Of a stretch of DNA of 64,000 nt, positions 1 to 11,407 are shown piece after piece; within the stretch, counting starts at the first letter, position 1; every line of letters starts with the position of its first letter. A program made the position numbers and the translations under genes. The DNA is taken from NCBI GenBank assembly GCA_036768485.1, contig JAVLUZ010000154.1, forward strand, positions 1,503,308 to 1,567,307, read 5' to 3'. This DNA is from Mermis nigrescens (lineage: Eukaryota > Nematoda > Enoplea > Mermithida > Mermithidae). The notes under the pieces are model-generated. The model did not search any database, was not told where the DNA came from, and worked only from the letters and a program-made list of their open reading frames with translations.

Positions 1-429
1 AGAGACGTGTAGCGTAAGTGGGTGGTCCCAATTTCAGCAATTATTCAGGGTTAAGAGTGACAGACAAGAATGATTTGGTCAAAAACTCTTTTTGCTTTGA
101 CATACTTTATTAAATATATTATACAGATTTATTAGATGTAACAATTTGATGACATAGGCATGTGTTTAAGATAGAAACACAAGAATAAGCATTTAGGGTG
201 GCCAACTTGGGTAGTGTGGCTGTAAAGTAATTTATCAGTCAGCCAATTTTCATAGAAATAGGTATTATTTGCATACATACTTGCTACATAACTGTCCAGG
301 CTGTTTATTGGCTATACGACTCATTATTGCAACCCTTAACACATGTAGGAAAACATTTCATTTTCATGGACTAGGGATATAAAGATACTACGTACAGTAG
401 GCAAAGTCTGTTGAATTTATAAGAGTGCT

Positions 430-845
430 TGTAATGTTTAGAACATTTTTTGTAAAGTTTGGAACATTTTTGGTAAAGCTTGGAACATTTTTTGTAAAGT
501 TTGGAACATTTTTGTAAAGCTTGGAACATTTTTGTAGAGTTTAGAACAATTTTGTAAAGTTTGGAACATTTTTTTGTAAAGTTTGGAACATTTTTTTGTA
601 AAGTTTGGAACATTTTTACACATTATAACATAGGAAGGTTGTAAAGTTCCGAACATTTTTTGTAAAGCTTGGAACATTTTTGTAAAGTTTGGAACATTTT
701 TGTAAAGCTTGGGACATTTTTGTAAAGTTTGGAACATTTTTTGTAAAGTTTGAAACATTTTTGTAAAGTTTAGAACATTTTTGTAAAGTCTGAGAAATTC
801 GAAACAAAGCTTGTAAAATTTGGAACAAAGCTCATGAAAGTCAGA
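430..845 (-). repeat. 20-21 bp minisatellite in left arm
   Basis: About 19 imperfect tandem units of GGAACATTTTTGTAAAGTTT, with one linker (around 617-645) containing a TTATAACATAGGAAG segment. Open reading frames here (MFQTLQK repeats) are a by-product of the 20-21 bp period and are not genes. Confidence 0.9.
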
Positions 846-854
846 AAGAAGTTA

Positions 855-1433
855 CTGTATTTATTTGAATAAACGCCGCGCGTTTAATATTTTCAGAAGT
901 CATTTTGGTGTGGCGTTTATTCAAGGGCGGCAATTAATCAAGGGTGGCAATTATTTTTTTCTACAATTCAAAATGGGTATCTATAAAAAGTTGACCAAAT
1001 ACACAATAATAAACTTTTTAGCCCAGACTTAAAAATAGAAAGCAAATTTAGTAGGTAGGTAATTTAACAATAGAAAATTAAAAAATTTCAACTCCAAAAA
1101 CTACATCATCAGATTCAAATTCTGATTCACTCAAGCTAACTTGTAATTGACACTGTATTTCTTTTTACGTGATATATCACCCACGTCTGAAGTATTTGTC
1201 GCTTCCATGATCATGAGTTTTTGTAAAACTTGATTAAAAATAAAAAAAATCTCTTCAGTGAACAGTAGGCGAAATTTAAACTTCTGCTTGCAGTTTACAA
1301 TAAAGATCTCCCTTGAATAAATGCCGCGGCATTTATTCAAGGGAGGCAATCAATATTTTTTTGAGACCTTGGGTGCGGCATTTATTCAAAGGCGGCATTT
1401 ATTCAAGGGCGGCTTTTCTTCAAATAAATACGG
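855..1433. mobile_element. 579-bp MITE with TA target duplication, inside left arm
   Basis: The ends are near-perfect inverted repeats (CTGTATTTATTTGAA... and ...TTCAAATAAATACGG), with further TTTATTCAAGGG/GGCGGCATTT palindromes inside. TA at 853-854 and 1434-1435 flanks it. The other arm of the fold-back (near 4397-4412) keeps the uninterrupted sequence with a single TA, a direct empty site. This points to a TA-targeting (Tc1/mariner or ISL2EU-like) MITE. Confidence 0.85.
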
Positions 1434-2591
1434 TATATAAATGTTCAAATATCCGAATTCAGCCACAATTAAAGGGGGTATATTGCATCTAAAAATTCTT
1501 GTTTCTATTGCCCAAGTTAATAAGGCAAGTAGAGCATAATGTGTACACACTGTTAAGCATCTGTACAGAAATTTATATTTGTGACACTGCATTATCTGTC
1601 TTATTGGTTGGGTGTAAGCATGGTATTGCACAGCGTACTTGAAATATTGCTTGTTAATTGATAATGAGTATGACAAAGTCATCCTGAGCACACAGAAATT
1701 TGCCAGAAATACTCATATTGTATACAAAATACTATTTAAATTCCACGCTATATTGGGAAAGTGTGTGTTAAGCTCACTTGCATTGTTACATTAATTGAGC
1801 AATTTAGCCACAAGACAAATATCAGGCTGCATGCTTTTGTCTATATTGTAAAATTATCATCTCAGTACCACAAATCCTGATATTTGAGACCATTAATTTA
1901 GAGTTTTTGCTATACAAAAGCTAATTTGTGCAGAAAACTTCAATTTTATTAATCCAATTCTGGCATCTTTTAAAGCTTTAATTTAACTTCATTTTAAAGG
2001 TAAAAGCAGAAATGCACTACTTGGTGTCACTAAAATCATCTAAGAGTGTTAGACTCTGAGGAAGGGGGATCCACCCCACCCCTATAGGAACCTGTTCTTC
2101 TCCAGGTGCAGAATATATATTAGAATGGCGTTTGGGTCGGCCAATGAAACAAAACATCAGCACAGGGGAGTAGAGATGTGCTGGGCCTGCCTTTCTAGCC
2201 AGGGTCACAGGGACATAGTACTTACCAAGGTATATCATACAGTATATGTTAACATGTCCCACCCATATTTCCAATACATGCAACAAAATACTGTTTCTCA
2301 ATATACTCACTATGATGTACTCATTGGTATTCTGGATTTTTAGCTGTTCAGAAACACATGCATCTCATTGACTCATTTGGCATGCGTAGCGGGTTTGTGT
2401 ATTTTTATTGTCATTAATTGTACTGAAGTACTAGGTGGTTACCATATTTACTGTAACTCAATAGGAAACTTGATTGGGGCAAGTGGCTGTCATTCTTTCA
2501 TTTGTAGAGCACTGAACCGTTCATATAAACATAATTCAAGCATACAGTGGCTGGGGCCATACTATAGTAAGTGAGCTACATATGTAGGTAC

Positions 2592-2854
2592 CACACCTGG
2601 GCGTGGGTTGGGGGGGTATGCACCCCCTCCAGAAACCAAAATACCCCCCCCCAGAAATCAAAATACCCCCCCCAGAATTTAATTTTTGAAAATTTTTTGG
2701 TCTTTTTCGCAATTTTTTGATGCCAATGGATAGTGCTTGATGAGAAACGTCGAAAAATGGTGTTTTTATCGCCATACCACCATTTTTAAGGCCATTTTTC
2801 GACCTTCAAAAAATCTTGCACCACCCCCCAGAATTTTCTTGCTGCCCACGTATG
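2592..2854 (+). mobile_element. MITE family A, copy 1
   Basis: It begins CACACCTGGGCG and ends CCCACGTATG (imperfect inverted ends). Internal landmarks of the family are runs of CCCCC broken by AGAAACCAAAAT, GAATTCAATTTTTG, TTGATGCCAATGGATAGTGC, GAGAAACGTCG, and GAATTTTCTTGCTGCCCAC. Flanks GTAGGTAC/GTAGGTAT match at 7 of 8 bases, as expected for a hAT 8-bp TSD. It is non-coding. Confidence 0.9.
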
Positions 2855-3015
2855 GTAGGTATTACTCAAAATTGCATTTTTGAACTAATCTGGAAATCTC
2901 AGGATTCTAAAAAATAATGACACAGCAGGTTGATACTGCCCACATTCTATTCTTTGCCTGACTATTCACAATTTAGGAACCACTTAATTAGATAAGAATT
3001 CTCATTTTTGGAAAA

Positions 3016-3252
3016 TCAACAGAAAAAAGGAAATTGGCCAGATATGACAATGCTGCTTTGGCAGTAGTACCATAGGTATCCTAGCTCAACCCTTCTTGGC
3101 AGCAAATTCCAAGGGTGTCCACCCGGACTTAGACAAAGTTCCGCACCTTTAGACCAATACACAGGGTTTTCCACCATCATTTGGGAAGACATTTGCCAGC
3201 AACCTACAGCATGGTGAAGAGCATACAAAGCTATAGGCATCAAAACGCTACA
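3016..3252 (-). pseudogene. Possible ankyrin-like coding fragment
   Basis: One minus-strand frame reads about 80 residues that include ALHHAV, then after about 20 residues SKGAELCLSPGGHPWNLL. This recalls an ankyrin repeat (LHHA...GA.....GHTP..LA). It lies in the loop of the fold-back element. No clear splice sites bound it and the second helix region is poor. It is either a captured, decayed exon or chance; I favour a decayed fragment, weakly. Confidence 0.25.
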
Positions 3253-4414
3253 TGAAACATTATTGGAGCCAAAAGAGAACAAAAGTCATTTGCCTAGAAC
3301 ATTATCAATATTTAAATAATATAAAAGCTATCATTAACATTAGTGAGCCACACAAACAGTGATCCTAATATCTGCTGCAAAGCAACCAGCATATACAATA
3401 GCAGACAACTTGTTATGCCCTAATGTGTGCATTGATTGTTAATACAGTATGTCCTCAAGCGTCTTTGTCCATCCAGCCAGATGTGAAGCAAATGCTTTCA
3501 AAAATACATCAAATTGGTTGAATCTAATCATAGATACAACAAACCACAACCATATTTCCAATCTAGTTTACTTTTTGTAAATATGTTGCAAAATTTGATC
3601 AAAAGATTATATTATTTTGTCAATTTTTTTACAGACCCAGCTAAAAAGGCGGCCCAGCACATTTCTACTCCCCTGTGCTGATGTTTCGTTTCACTGGCCG
3701 ATCCAAACGCCATTTTAACATATATTCTGCACCTGGAGAAGCACAGGTTCCTATAAGGGTGGGGAAATCCCCCTTCCTCAGGCTCTAACACTCTTAGATG
3801 ATTTTAACAACACCAAGTAGTACATTTCTGCTTTTAACTATAAAATGAAGTAAAAATAAGCTTTAAAAGATGCCAGAATTGGATTGATAGAATTGCAGTT
3901 TTCTGCATAAATTAGCTTTTGTATATACAAAACTCAAAATTAATGGTCTCAAATATCAGGATTCACAGTACTGAGATGATAATTTTACAATATAGACAAA
4001 AGCATGCAGCCTGATTTTTGTCTTGTGGCTAAATTCCTCAATTAATGTAGCAATACAAGTGAGCTTAACACACACTTTCCCAATAAAGTGTGGAATTCAA
4101 ATAGTATTGTGTATACAATATGAGTATTTCTGGCAAATTTCTGTGTGCTCAGGGTAACTTTGTCATACTCATTATCAATTAACAAGCAACATTTCAAGCA
4201 CGCTGTGCAATACCATGCTTACACCTAACCAATAAGACAGATAATGCATGTCACAAATACAAATTTCTATACAGATGCTCAACAGTGTGTACACATTATG
4301 CTTTACTTGCCTTATTAACTTAGGCAATAGAAACAAGGATTTTGGATGCCATACATCCCTTTAATTGTGGCTGAATTCGGATATTTAAACATTTATATAA
4401 CTTTCTTCTGACTT

Positions 4415-4803
4415 TTACAAGCTTTGTTCCAAATTTTACAAGCATTGTTCCAAATTTCTCAGACTTTACAAAAATGTTCTAAACTTTACAAAAATGTTCT
4501 AAACTTCACAAAAAATCTTCCAAACTTTACAAAAATGTCCCAAACTTTACAAAAATGTTCCAAACTTTACAAAAATGTTCCAAGCTTTACAAAAAATGTT
4601 CAAAACTTTACAAACTTCCTATGTTATAAGGTGTAAAAAATGTTCCAAAGTTTACAAAAAATGTTCCAAACTTTACAAAATTGTTCCAAACTTCACAAAA
4701 ATGTTCCAAACTTTACAAAAATGTTCCAAGCTTTATGAAAAATGTTCCAAACTTTACAAAAAATGTACCAAACTTTACGAAAAATCTTCCAAACTTTACA
4801 AGC
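4415..4803 (+). repeat. 20-21 bp minisatellite in right arm
   Basis: Reverse-complement counterpart of the array in the left arm: tandem CCAAACTTTACAAAAATGTT units with a CCTATGTTATAAGGTG linker near 4617. Unit number differs between arms, so the two arrays have changed length independently. Confidence 0.9.
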
Positions 4804-5289
4804 ACTCTTATAAATTCAACAGACTTTACCTACTGAATGTAGTATCTTTATGTCTCTAGTCCATGAAAATGCAATATTTTCCTATATGCATGAAGGGTTG
4901 CAATAATGAATATTATAGCCAACAAACAGCCTGGACAGTTATGTAGCAAGCATGTATGCAAATAATACCTATTTCTATGAAAATTGGCCGACTGATAAAT
5001 TACTTTACAGCCACACTACCCAAGTAGGCCACCCTAAATGCATATTCTTGTGTTTCTATCTTAAACGCATGCCTATGTCATCAAATTGTTACGTCTAATA
5101 TACCTGGATAATTTATATAATAAACTATGTCAAAGCAAAAGGAGTTTTTGACCAAATCATTCTTGCCTGTTGCTCTTAGCCCTGAATAATTGCTGAACTC
5201 GGCCCACCCACTTACACTACATGTCTCTATTATATTATAGTTGGCTGAATGATAATGACATTTGAATTACCCCAAAATATGTTTTAATA

Positions 5290-5530
5290 ATTTTCAGGCA
5301 TTTTTCCAAACACTGCACACTTTTTTCAAACTCTGCACACTTTTTTCTAAACTCTGCATACTTTTTCCAAACTCTGCACATTTTTTCGACACTCTGCAAA
5401 CTTTTTTCGAAACTCTGCACTTTTTTCGAAACTCTGCACACTTCCCATGTTATAGCGTGTGAAAAATGTTCCAAACTCTGTACACTTTTTTCCAACCTCT
5501 GCACACTTTTTTCTAAACTGCTCAATTTGC
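5290..5530 (+). repeat. Related 20-bp minisatellite just outside the fold-back
   Basis: Tandem CTCTGCACACTTTTTTC-type units, again with a CCCATGTTATAGCGTG linker (about 5445-5461) like the one in the two fold-back arrays. The unit sequence differs but period and linker agree, so it is probably a diverged relative of the array inside the fold-back. Confidence 0.8.
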
Positions 5531-5756
5531 CTACACTTTCTTTCTAATTGTTCTACAATCTATGAGCCATTTTCAATGCTCACATATAATTGAATCAAGT
5601 GCACATTTTACTTTAAGTTATATAATTAAAGAAGAAGTGATTGAACCAACTAATGCTGATAAAACATGTTGATTATGTTTCTTAGGCATTAATTGTATTG
5701 AAATGAAAGCTTTTGTTAAACTCATCAACAGAGAAGAATAGCCTCGCAGACCTAAC

Positions 5757-6017
5757 CATACATGGGCAGCAAGAAAATTCTGGGGGGATGCAAGATTTTT
5801 TGAGGGTCAAAAAATGGTCCTACAAATGGTAGTATGGCGATAAAAACACCATTTTTCGACGTTTCTCATCAAGCACTATCCATTGGCATCAAAAAAATGC
5901 GGAAAAACGGAAAAAAATTTCAAAAATTGAATTCTGGGAGGGTATTTTGATTTCTATGGGGGGGGGGTATTTTGGTTTCGGGGTGCATACCCCCCAAATC
6001 CCTCACGCCCAGGTGTG
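5757..6017 (-). mobile_element. MITE family A, copy 2
   Basis: Reverse orientation: CATACATGGGCAGC at the left and CGCCCAGGTGTG at the right. Flanks GACCTAAC and GACTTAAC match at 7 of 8. All internal family A landmarks are present. Confidence 0.9.
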
Positions 6018-6332
6018 GACTTAACTAATCATATTAGTGTGAGTTGCTTTGTGCTCAGCTCAACAAATAGTACACACTTTGTTAGAGGTGTATTACCTGT
6101 ATGTTAAATTCTGAATCAATTTGAGCTATTCTTCCTCATGTATTCACTTTTACAGTATATAAGTTCATGTTGATCTCCTTTGCAAGACACGTGTAGAACC
6201 TACCATTGAGTTATTTACGCCAAAAACAGTGTATTTTGAGGTAAAAATAGCTAAAAACAGTAGAACTACTAGATTTTCTCGACCATGACCCATCATCAAC
6301 AAATTTTCAGCTAAATTAGTTCACAAACTTAC

Positions 6333-6472
6333 AGCATGTGAGGTGCATCTTTTACAACACATTCTTGATTCAATCTGAATCCAAGAGTTTGGCTCAATCA
6401 GTCCACTATTTGCAATGGCAGGGGATACACACAACATGCATAAGCGTGTTGATGTGTTGCTATAGCGGACCA
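6333..6472 (-). CDS. Possible Cys-rich exon, unrecognised
   Basis: A 140-nt stretch is bounded by an AAACAG acceptor and a consensus GTAAGT donor and is open in one frame. It contains a CMLC pair and, about 24 residues later, a CCKRC cluster, so a metal-binding module is conceivable. No neighbouring exon was found and I do not recognise a family. It could be chance. Confidence 0.22.
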
Positions 6473-6499
6473 CTGTTTCAACACATTTAAGCAAGGACC

Positions 6500-6625
6500 A
6501 GGAAGTCAAAAAGATCAGTAAGTGTCAAAGGACTGGGAAGTCGAAGGACTGGGAAGTTGAAGGACCAGGAAGTCAAAGGACTGGGAGGTCAAAGGACCGG
6601 GAAGTCGAAGGACCGGGAATTCAAA
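6500..6625 (+). repeat. Short tandem array, GGAAGTC motif
   Basis: About six imperfect units of GGACTGGGAAGTCGAA (15-18 bp). A diverged echo (GGGCTAGGAAGTCAAAC) occurs near 8465-8480. Confidence 0.75.
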
Positions 6626-6639
6626 CCTATATATACACA

Positions 6640-7545
6640 CTTCCTTTTGTGCTAAGGCCCAATTTACTCCCTAGCTTAGCTAGGCTTACTCGAATTTGCT
6701 TTACAACATTCACCTAATCTACACTCAAGACTTAATTGCATAATCTGCCAGGTGAACATAAAGGGCCAGGAAGCCATACACTGCTTGATAAATTTCTATA
6801 ATGCTTAGGCTTGTTTTACACATTGGCTCACCTAAGCTTAGTTTACACTCCCATCCAGTCCTTGGGCTTAGTTTTGTCTTACTTTGGCATATTTAAGATA
6901 TATTTAAGACTGAGTGGCGGGGGTAGCAAGAGCGGACCCCTGCTACAGAGTCCTTCTGCTTAGTTTTGCCATACTTTGGCACATTTAAGGCAATTTTTAG
7001 ACTTAGTGGCAGGGGTAGCAAAAGCGGAGCCCTGACACCTTTTAGAGGGACTACCCCTCCACCCACTGAGGACCCACAGGCAAAAGGAGTGGCTCAAGTT
7101 GGCTTCATTTACACCTAGCTCAGCTAGGTTTACTTTACACTTATTTCAGGTTTAGTCTTAGTTTAATCCTAGTTTACACTTAAGCCTAAGCTGGCACTGT
7201 GCCAATGTTGACCCTTAAACTCCCCAACTATGTCATCATATGTTACAGCATTAGTATATGCTTAATCATTGCCTATGCTTAACCCTTGCCTATATTTAAG
7301 CATCTTTTAACACTGCCTATCCTTAACCATTGCACCCTGGCCCCTACTTCAGGGCGCAAGGCTCCACCCCTCGCCTATCCTTAACCATTGTATATGTTAT
7401 AGCATTAGCCTTTGTTATAACATAGGCTATTTTTAAGAATTGCCAATGCTTAACCATTGCCTATGCTATAGCACTACTCACCAGGGTACCACATAACTAC
7501 TCAGCAGCATGGCATTCAACTAAGCCCAACATCATTCAATAAATT
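6640..7545. repeat. Diffuse repeats, no gene seen
   Basis: A direct duplication of about 100 bp (6868-6955 and 6955-7060) carries GCTTAGTTTTG...ACTTTGGCA...GGCGGGGGTAGCAA. After it come many TTAGCTTAGCTAGG and TAACCATTGCCTATGCT units (7200-7470). No credible coding region. Confidence 0.5.
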
Positions 7546-7549
7546 AATA

Positions 7550-8590
7550 AGTTTTACAATATTTTTGAACAGAATATTGTGAGAATAAAATATTCACAAT
7601 AGCATGGAGGATACATGCTTTTGTTGACGGCTATGCACGTGGCTAAAATAGAACAACTATATTTTACAAGGGCACAAAGCCCAGACAAAAGCATACAATA
7701 TATATATGCATGGGAGCATATCAAACAAATGACAAAACAAATGCATTGGGGCAAAAACTGAGTACCCACAACACACAAGAAAAACACAAGGTATGGTCAA
7801 GCAAAAAAGGGGCACTTGTGGAGACTCACTCAATGTGACACATAAAAGAAAAAACAGCACGGAAGGGCTGGCAAAAAAGCTTAGCTTAATGAAAAAATGT
7901 AATCTGAATAAACATCATAATAAGAAGTGCGGTAAACTGCACTTGCACACAACTTTAAGCAAGACAAAAAAAGAGGCGTACACATTTGGGCAAAGGAAAA
8001 TGGAATGGATACACAAATGGGACAATAGGCATATGGGTAAGACAACACGGCAAAACTATGTACATCCAGGCTAGTCAAAAATATAAGACACACAAAATGA
8101 TCTTCTAGGTACACAAATAGTTCAATAACACATGTACCAATTTCTACTCAAATCGCCTTATGTGCAAATGACCATTTTTCCATCTCAGATTTTGATAAAA
8201 ATGTGTGTGAGAAGTAAAAATATGATAATTTTTGGGGATAGATGGTCCTGGGCAAGTCGCTAAAGCGAAACGCTTAATGACTGTGTACGTTCATATGCAA
8301 ATTAAGCACACATATGTACTTTTGGGGCAATCAGTCAGTGATGCATAGATATATCTTAGCACAAAATGATGAGATATTTGCATTGATCCAATATGACGCA
8401 GTGGTGTGTAGAGGGATCTCTACACCAGGGAGTCATTGCAGGAAATGGGCCAGGAAATGATAAAGGGCTAGGAAGTCAAACAATATATTAAGCATTGCAC
8501 AATGCATGTGTTAGAAACGCCAAAAACATCATACGTGTTGAATGGCCCTAAAGTTATAAACTGCTTGTTGGCGAACTTAGGCTTAGTCTA
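7550..8590. other. Unassigned A-rich stretch
   Basis: The plus strand of 7700-8100 is A/AC-rich with vague CAAAAACACAAG-like periodicity, which creates long open frames on both strands. None shows splice sites, codon bias or a known domain. Nothing else recognised. Confidence 0.4.
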
Positions 8591-8599
8591 CACTGTTTG

Positions 8600-8890
8600 G
8601 TAACCAGTGGACTAGTCGGAGAGACACTTAGTGGTTAACAGTTAAACCTACGAATCGCAAGGTTCTAGGTTCGAATCCACGTTGATGCAGTTCTTTTTGG
8701 CAGGCCAACCCAGCCTTTCATCCCTACGGGGTCGATAAATGGGAAGCTGTACTTGTGTGGCGGATGGTAACAGCGTTCTGCGCAGTCACACCGGCCCCGT
8801 GACCCAGACTTGGTCTAATCAGACAAGCTGGCCTAGGGCTGTGTATTGGGAAAAATAGGCACCCACACCTACAGCAGAGGTGAATCAAGT
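8600..8890 (+). mobile_element. tRNA-derived SINE
   Basis: The head is tRNA-like: box A TTAGTGGTTAACA (about 8628-8640) and an exact box B GGTTCGAATCC (8668-8678), a Pol III internal promoter. The body contains CCTTTCATCCCTACGGGG followed by TCGATAAAT (about 8712-8740). From memory this resembles the conserved central domain of the octopus/cephalopod SINE group. The tail is unclear and no TSD was identified. Confidence 0.75.
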
Positions 8891-9421
8891 AACTTCTTGC
8901 TATGGGATTTTACCATTTAGTGGACTAATGCATGAGCTTCTTTCAAACTCATACAAACAATTTTTCCTTCCCAGCTTTCAGTTCCAGGAATCCCAGTCTC
9001 ACTACCCTGTTTTGAAATATGAAAGATAAAATAAAGGAATATTAAAACCCAGAGGCATAGCTCCAGCGTACATGTCAGTATATAACTAGAGACACATGCG
9101 AGGTATGCTATGTACTACAACAAAGTCAATGTGTGCATAAACGCGCATTGCAGTGTCCATCAATTGATATTGAGCTGCTGAAAAAAGACTCTTCATAGAA
9201 TGACAAAATCTTTATCAATTTTGATCGGATAAAGACCGAAATTGAGAATAAAGCTATCATTGTATAGCTATGACTGTAAGAAAATGCATTTAATTCATAT
9301 TTAAAAATGCAAAATATCTATACCAGTAAACAACACCCGGGCAATGAACAACATACAAAAACAATAAATTAAGAAAAAGGCGCTTTGCATTGATTTGTTG
9401 CAAAACAAAAATAAATTGTTT

Positions 9422-9616
9422 TTAACGGGATCGACCATGCAACACATGTAACAAATTATGGAATAGCGGCTGCAATCTCTGAATGGACAAGTTTTCGATC
9501 AATCCAATCAAATGCTTCACTTGTTCATTTTCAAATTCAGAATATTTCACTTTCAGACCCAAAGTAACGTAGGCATTTTTCACAGCATCAACATGATTTG
9601 GTTTGTTGTAACAGTT
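9422..9616 (-). CDS. Terminal exon, farnesyl diphosphate synthase-like
   Basis: A 195-nt exon follows a strong acceptor (CTACTTTTGCAG) in phase 0 and encodes 64 residues and a TAA stop. Seen: CYNKPNHVDAVKNAYVTLGL, a Y-x-x-F-E-N segment, a hydrophobic LIGLIE helix, then L-x-P-L-F-x-x-L-L-x-x-L and a basic end. The order and spacing match the C-terminal helices of farnesyl diphosphate synthase (YG....E.V..VK.LY.EL.L, YEE.S...I..LIE, LP...F..L...IYKR). That enzyme condenses IPP with DMAPP/GPP in the isoprenoid pathway. The catalytic DDxxD motifs lie in upstream exons, which should be at higher coordinates; I searched by eye and found none before the JKAMP gene. It may be an orphan or retained exon, a gene split by the scaffold gaps, or a diverged relative. 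Confidence 0.6.
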   Translation of the reverse strand, partial: NCYNKPNHVDAVKNAYVTLGLKVKYSEFENEQVKHLIGLIENLSIQRLQPLFHNLLHVLHGRSR

Positions 9617-9700
9617 CTGCAAAAGTAGACCTTTTACTAATTTTAATTATATCATCCTTATAATAAGCTGTGCATATAACAAGAAGCGGACAAAGTGGAC

Positions 9701-9915
9701 CACACCTGGACATGGTCGGGGTTGGGGAGTATGCAAACCCGAGAAACCACAATACCCCAATATTCAATTTTTGAAATTTTTTTCCACAATATTTGATGTC
9801 AATGGATAGTGCTCAATGAGGAATGTTAAAAAATAATGTTATTTCCGCCATACCACAATTTTTTGACATTTGAAAAATCTTGCAGCCCCCAGAATTTTGG
9901 TGTTGCCCACATACA
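9701..9915 (+). mobile_element. MITE family A, copy 3 (degenerate)
   Basis: CACACCTGGAC start, TTGATGTCAATGGATAGTGC core and TTGCCCACATACA end. Flanks AAGTGGAC/AAGGGGAC match at 7 of 8. Confidence 0.8.
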
Positions 9916-10292
9916 AAGGGGACCCATGACCAAAAGTTTATCATCCCCAAATCTCTCAAAAGCTGGGTATTTAAAGTCCTCCCGACATTATGGTCAACAC
10001 TTTGCAAGCTGAGATCATTTTTGTGAATTTGCTATTTTTCCTGGCCTAAATCTCGGGCCCTTGTATAAGTCGTATATGGCTCCAAATACTATCATTGCAA
10101 ATAATATGCCAAGACACACAGAATAGGAATGTACCAATTGGATAGCTAAAATTCATTGCACTCAAAAATTTTATGATGACAGGGCAATGGCTTCCTCGTC
10201 CCCTCCTCTAAATCCGCCACTGCACATAATTGAATGCTGGCTTGCTCCCACATTCAGACATGCAAATCAGGAGGGGCTGCAAGGGTGTAGGC

Positions 10293-10481
10293 CACACATG
10301 AGCGGTGGTTTGGAATTTTTTTTTGCTTTTTTTGCGATTTTATGATGCCATCAGATAGTGCTCGCTCAATGAGAAACATCAAAAAATCGTGTTTTTTGCC
10401 AACCATTAACTTTTAAGACCATTTTTTGACTTTTGAAAATTATTTCACCCCCTCCCAGAATTTTGGTGCTGCCCACCTATG
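10293..10481 (+). mobile_element. MITE family A, copy 4, perfect TSD
   Basis: CACACATGAGCG start and CTGCCCACCTATG end, 189 bp. It lacks the C-rich left portion. Perfect 8-bp TSD GTGTAGGC at 10285-10292 and 10482-10489. Confidence 0.9.
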
Positions 10482-10489
10482 GTGTAGGC

Positions 10490-11407
10490 CCAACATGCAT
10501 GTGGTGAGTTTGAGGGTTCAAACAGCACCAGAATGATAAAATGGGGGAATTTTCGAGGAAAAATGAAGGCCAAAAATGGATGAAAATCGATAATTTTCTT
10601 TCAAAGTGCTTTAAATTGACCAGAAGCTGTAAAATAAAAGTTAACGCTATTCTTATGGCAAAGAAATTAATTTTCGAATCTCTAGACTGGCTGACCCTTT
10701 ACCTAGATCAACCATGCTGTACACCTAGGGATTGACTGTAGGTCCATTTTTTCCTCTGGGCTGAAGCTCCGGCCATCCTCATCTCTGGCACTGCCTGGAT
10801 CCAGAGCGAGAGGCTGGAGGTGAACATACACTACTTTCATATTGGCATTGTATATCATGTAAATTTTAGTTTTATGTAGAGTCATTTCTAGCCACTCTAA
10901 TATGACTTTAGACTAAGGGAAAGTTAAGGTGCAAATTACATTTATGACAAGAATGGAGGATGCTAAGCGCCCAAATACCCTTGCTTCATGGCTGAGGGGT
11001 GTAGGGAACAGATGCACAGCGTTGCCGATGTCATGGGATAGCCAGTCTGGGAAGGGACTCAATCAGTGTTTTTCAGATAAATTAGCTTTAAAAACTGGCA
11101 TAGATGATACGAAAATTAAGCAAAACGTTCATTTTTTGATTGAGACTGAAATTTAATAAAATTATTTTGAAATTAAAACTACTACGATTTCTGATCAATC
11201 TTGGAAAAATGTCCATTCCTCAAAAATTTGTCTCTTTTTCCTTACAGAACTCACGCCCATCCAATGTGCATTTCTGGTTTGGAGTGGGTCAGGGTACAAG
11301 ACAAGACCTTACTCATTGTCATGCAATTATCAGCTATCGAATATTTTCTGCAAAGCTTTTGGAGACAAAAGTAATAAAGATAGCATAATTTTCGGACTAC
11401 ATATACT
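10490..11407. other. Non-repetitive stretch without an assigned gene
   Basis: No repeat family recognised. A good plus-strand acceptor (CTTTTTCCTTACAG, ending about 11247) precedes an open frame reading NSRPSNVHFWFGVGQ, but no donor or neighbouring exon supports it. Not called as a gene. Confidence 0.4.

Larger units (their letters stand above)
1..5227. mobile_element. Long fold-back element (arms 1-2205 and 3633-5227)
   Basis: The first 2.2 kb reappear in reverse complement at 3633-5227: the start AGAGACGTGTAGCG mirrors the end ACATGTCTCT, and the inner arm ends (GTGCTGGGCC near 2180, GGCCCAGCAC near 3650) also mirror. Removing one MITE from the left arm leaves arms of about 1.63 and 1.60 kb. 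The loop (2206-3632) holds a MITE of family A and an ankyrin-like scrap. The left end coincides with the window edge, so the true boundary and TSD are not visible. No transposase is seen. It could be a fold-back transposon or a large inverted duplication. Confidence 0.8.

Noticed and set aside
430..845. Long open frames translating to MFQTLQK-type repeats
   Set aside because: They are by-products of a 20-21 bp tandem repeat, appear in several frames, and shift with unit length; no splice or start context.
11140..11388. Plus-strand frame with VHFWFGVGQGTRQD after a strong splice acceptor, recalling gelsolin-like HFWIG
   Set aside because: Spacing after HFW differs from gelsolin repeats, no donor or neighbouring exons, and the rest of the frame is not similar.
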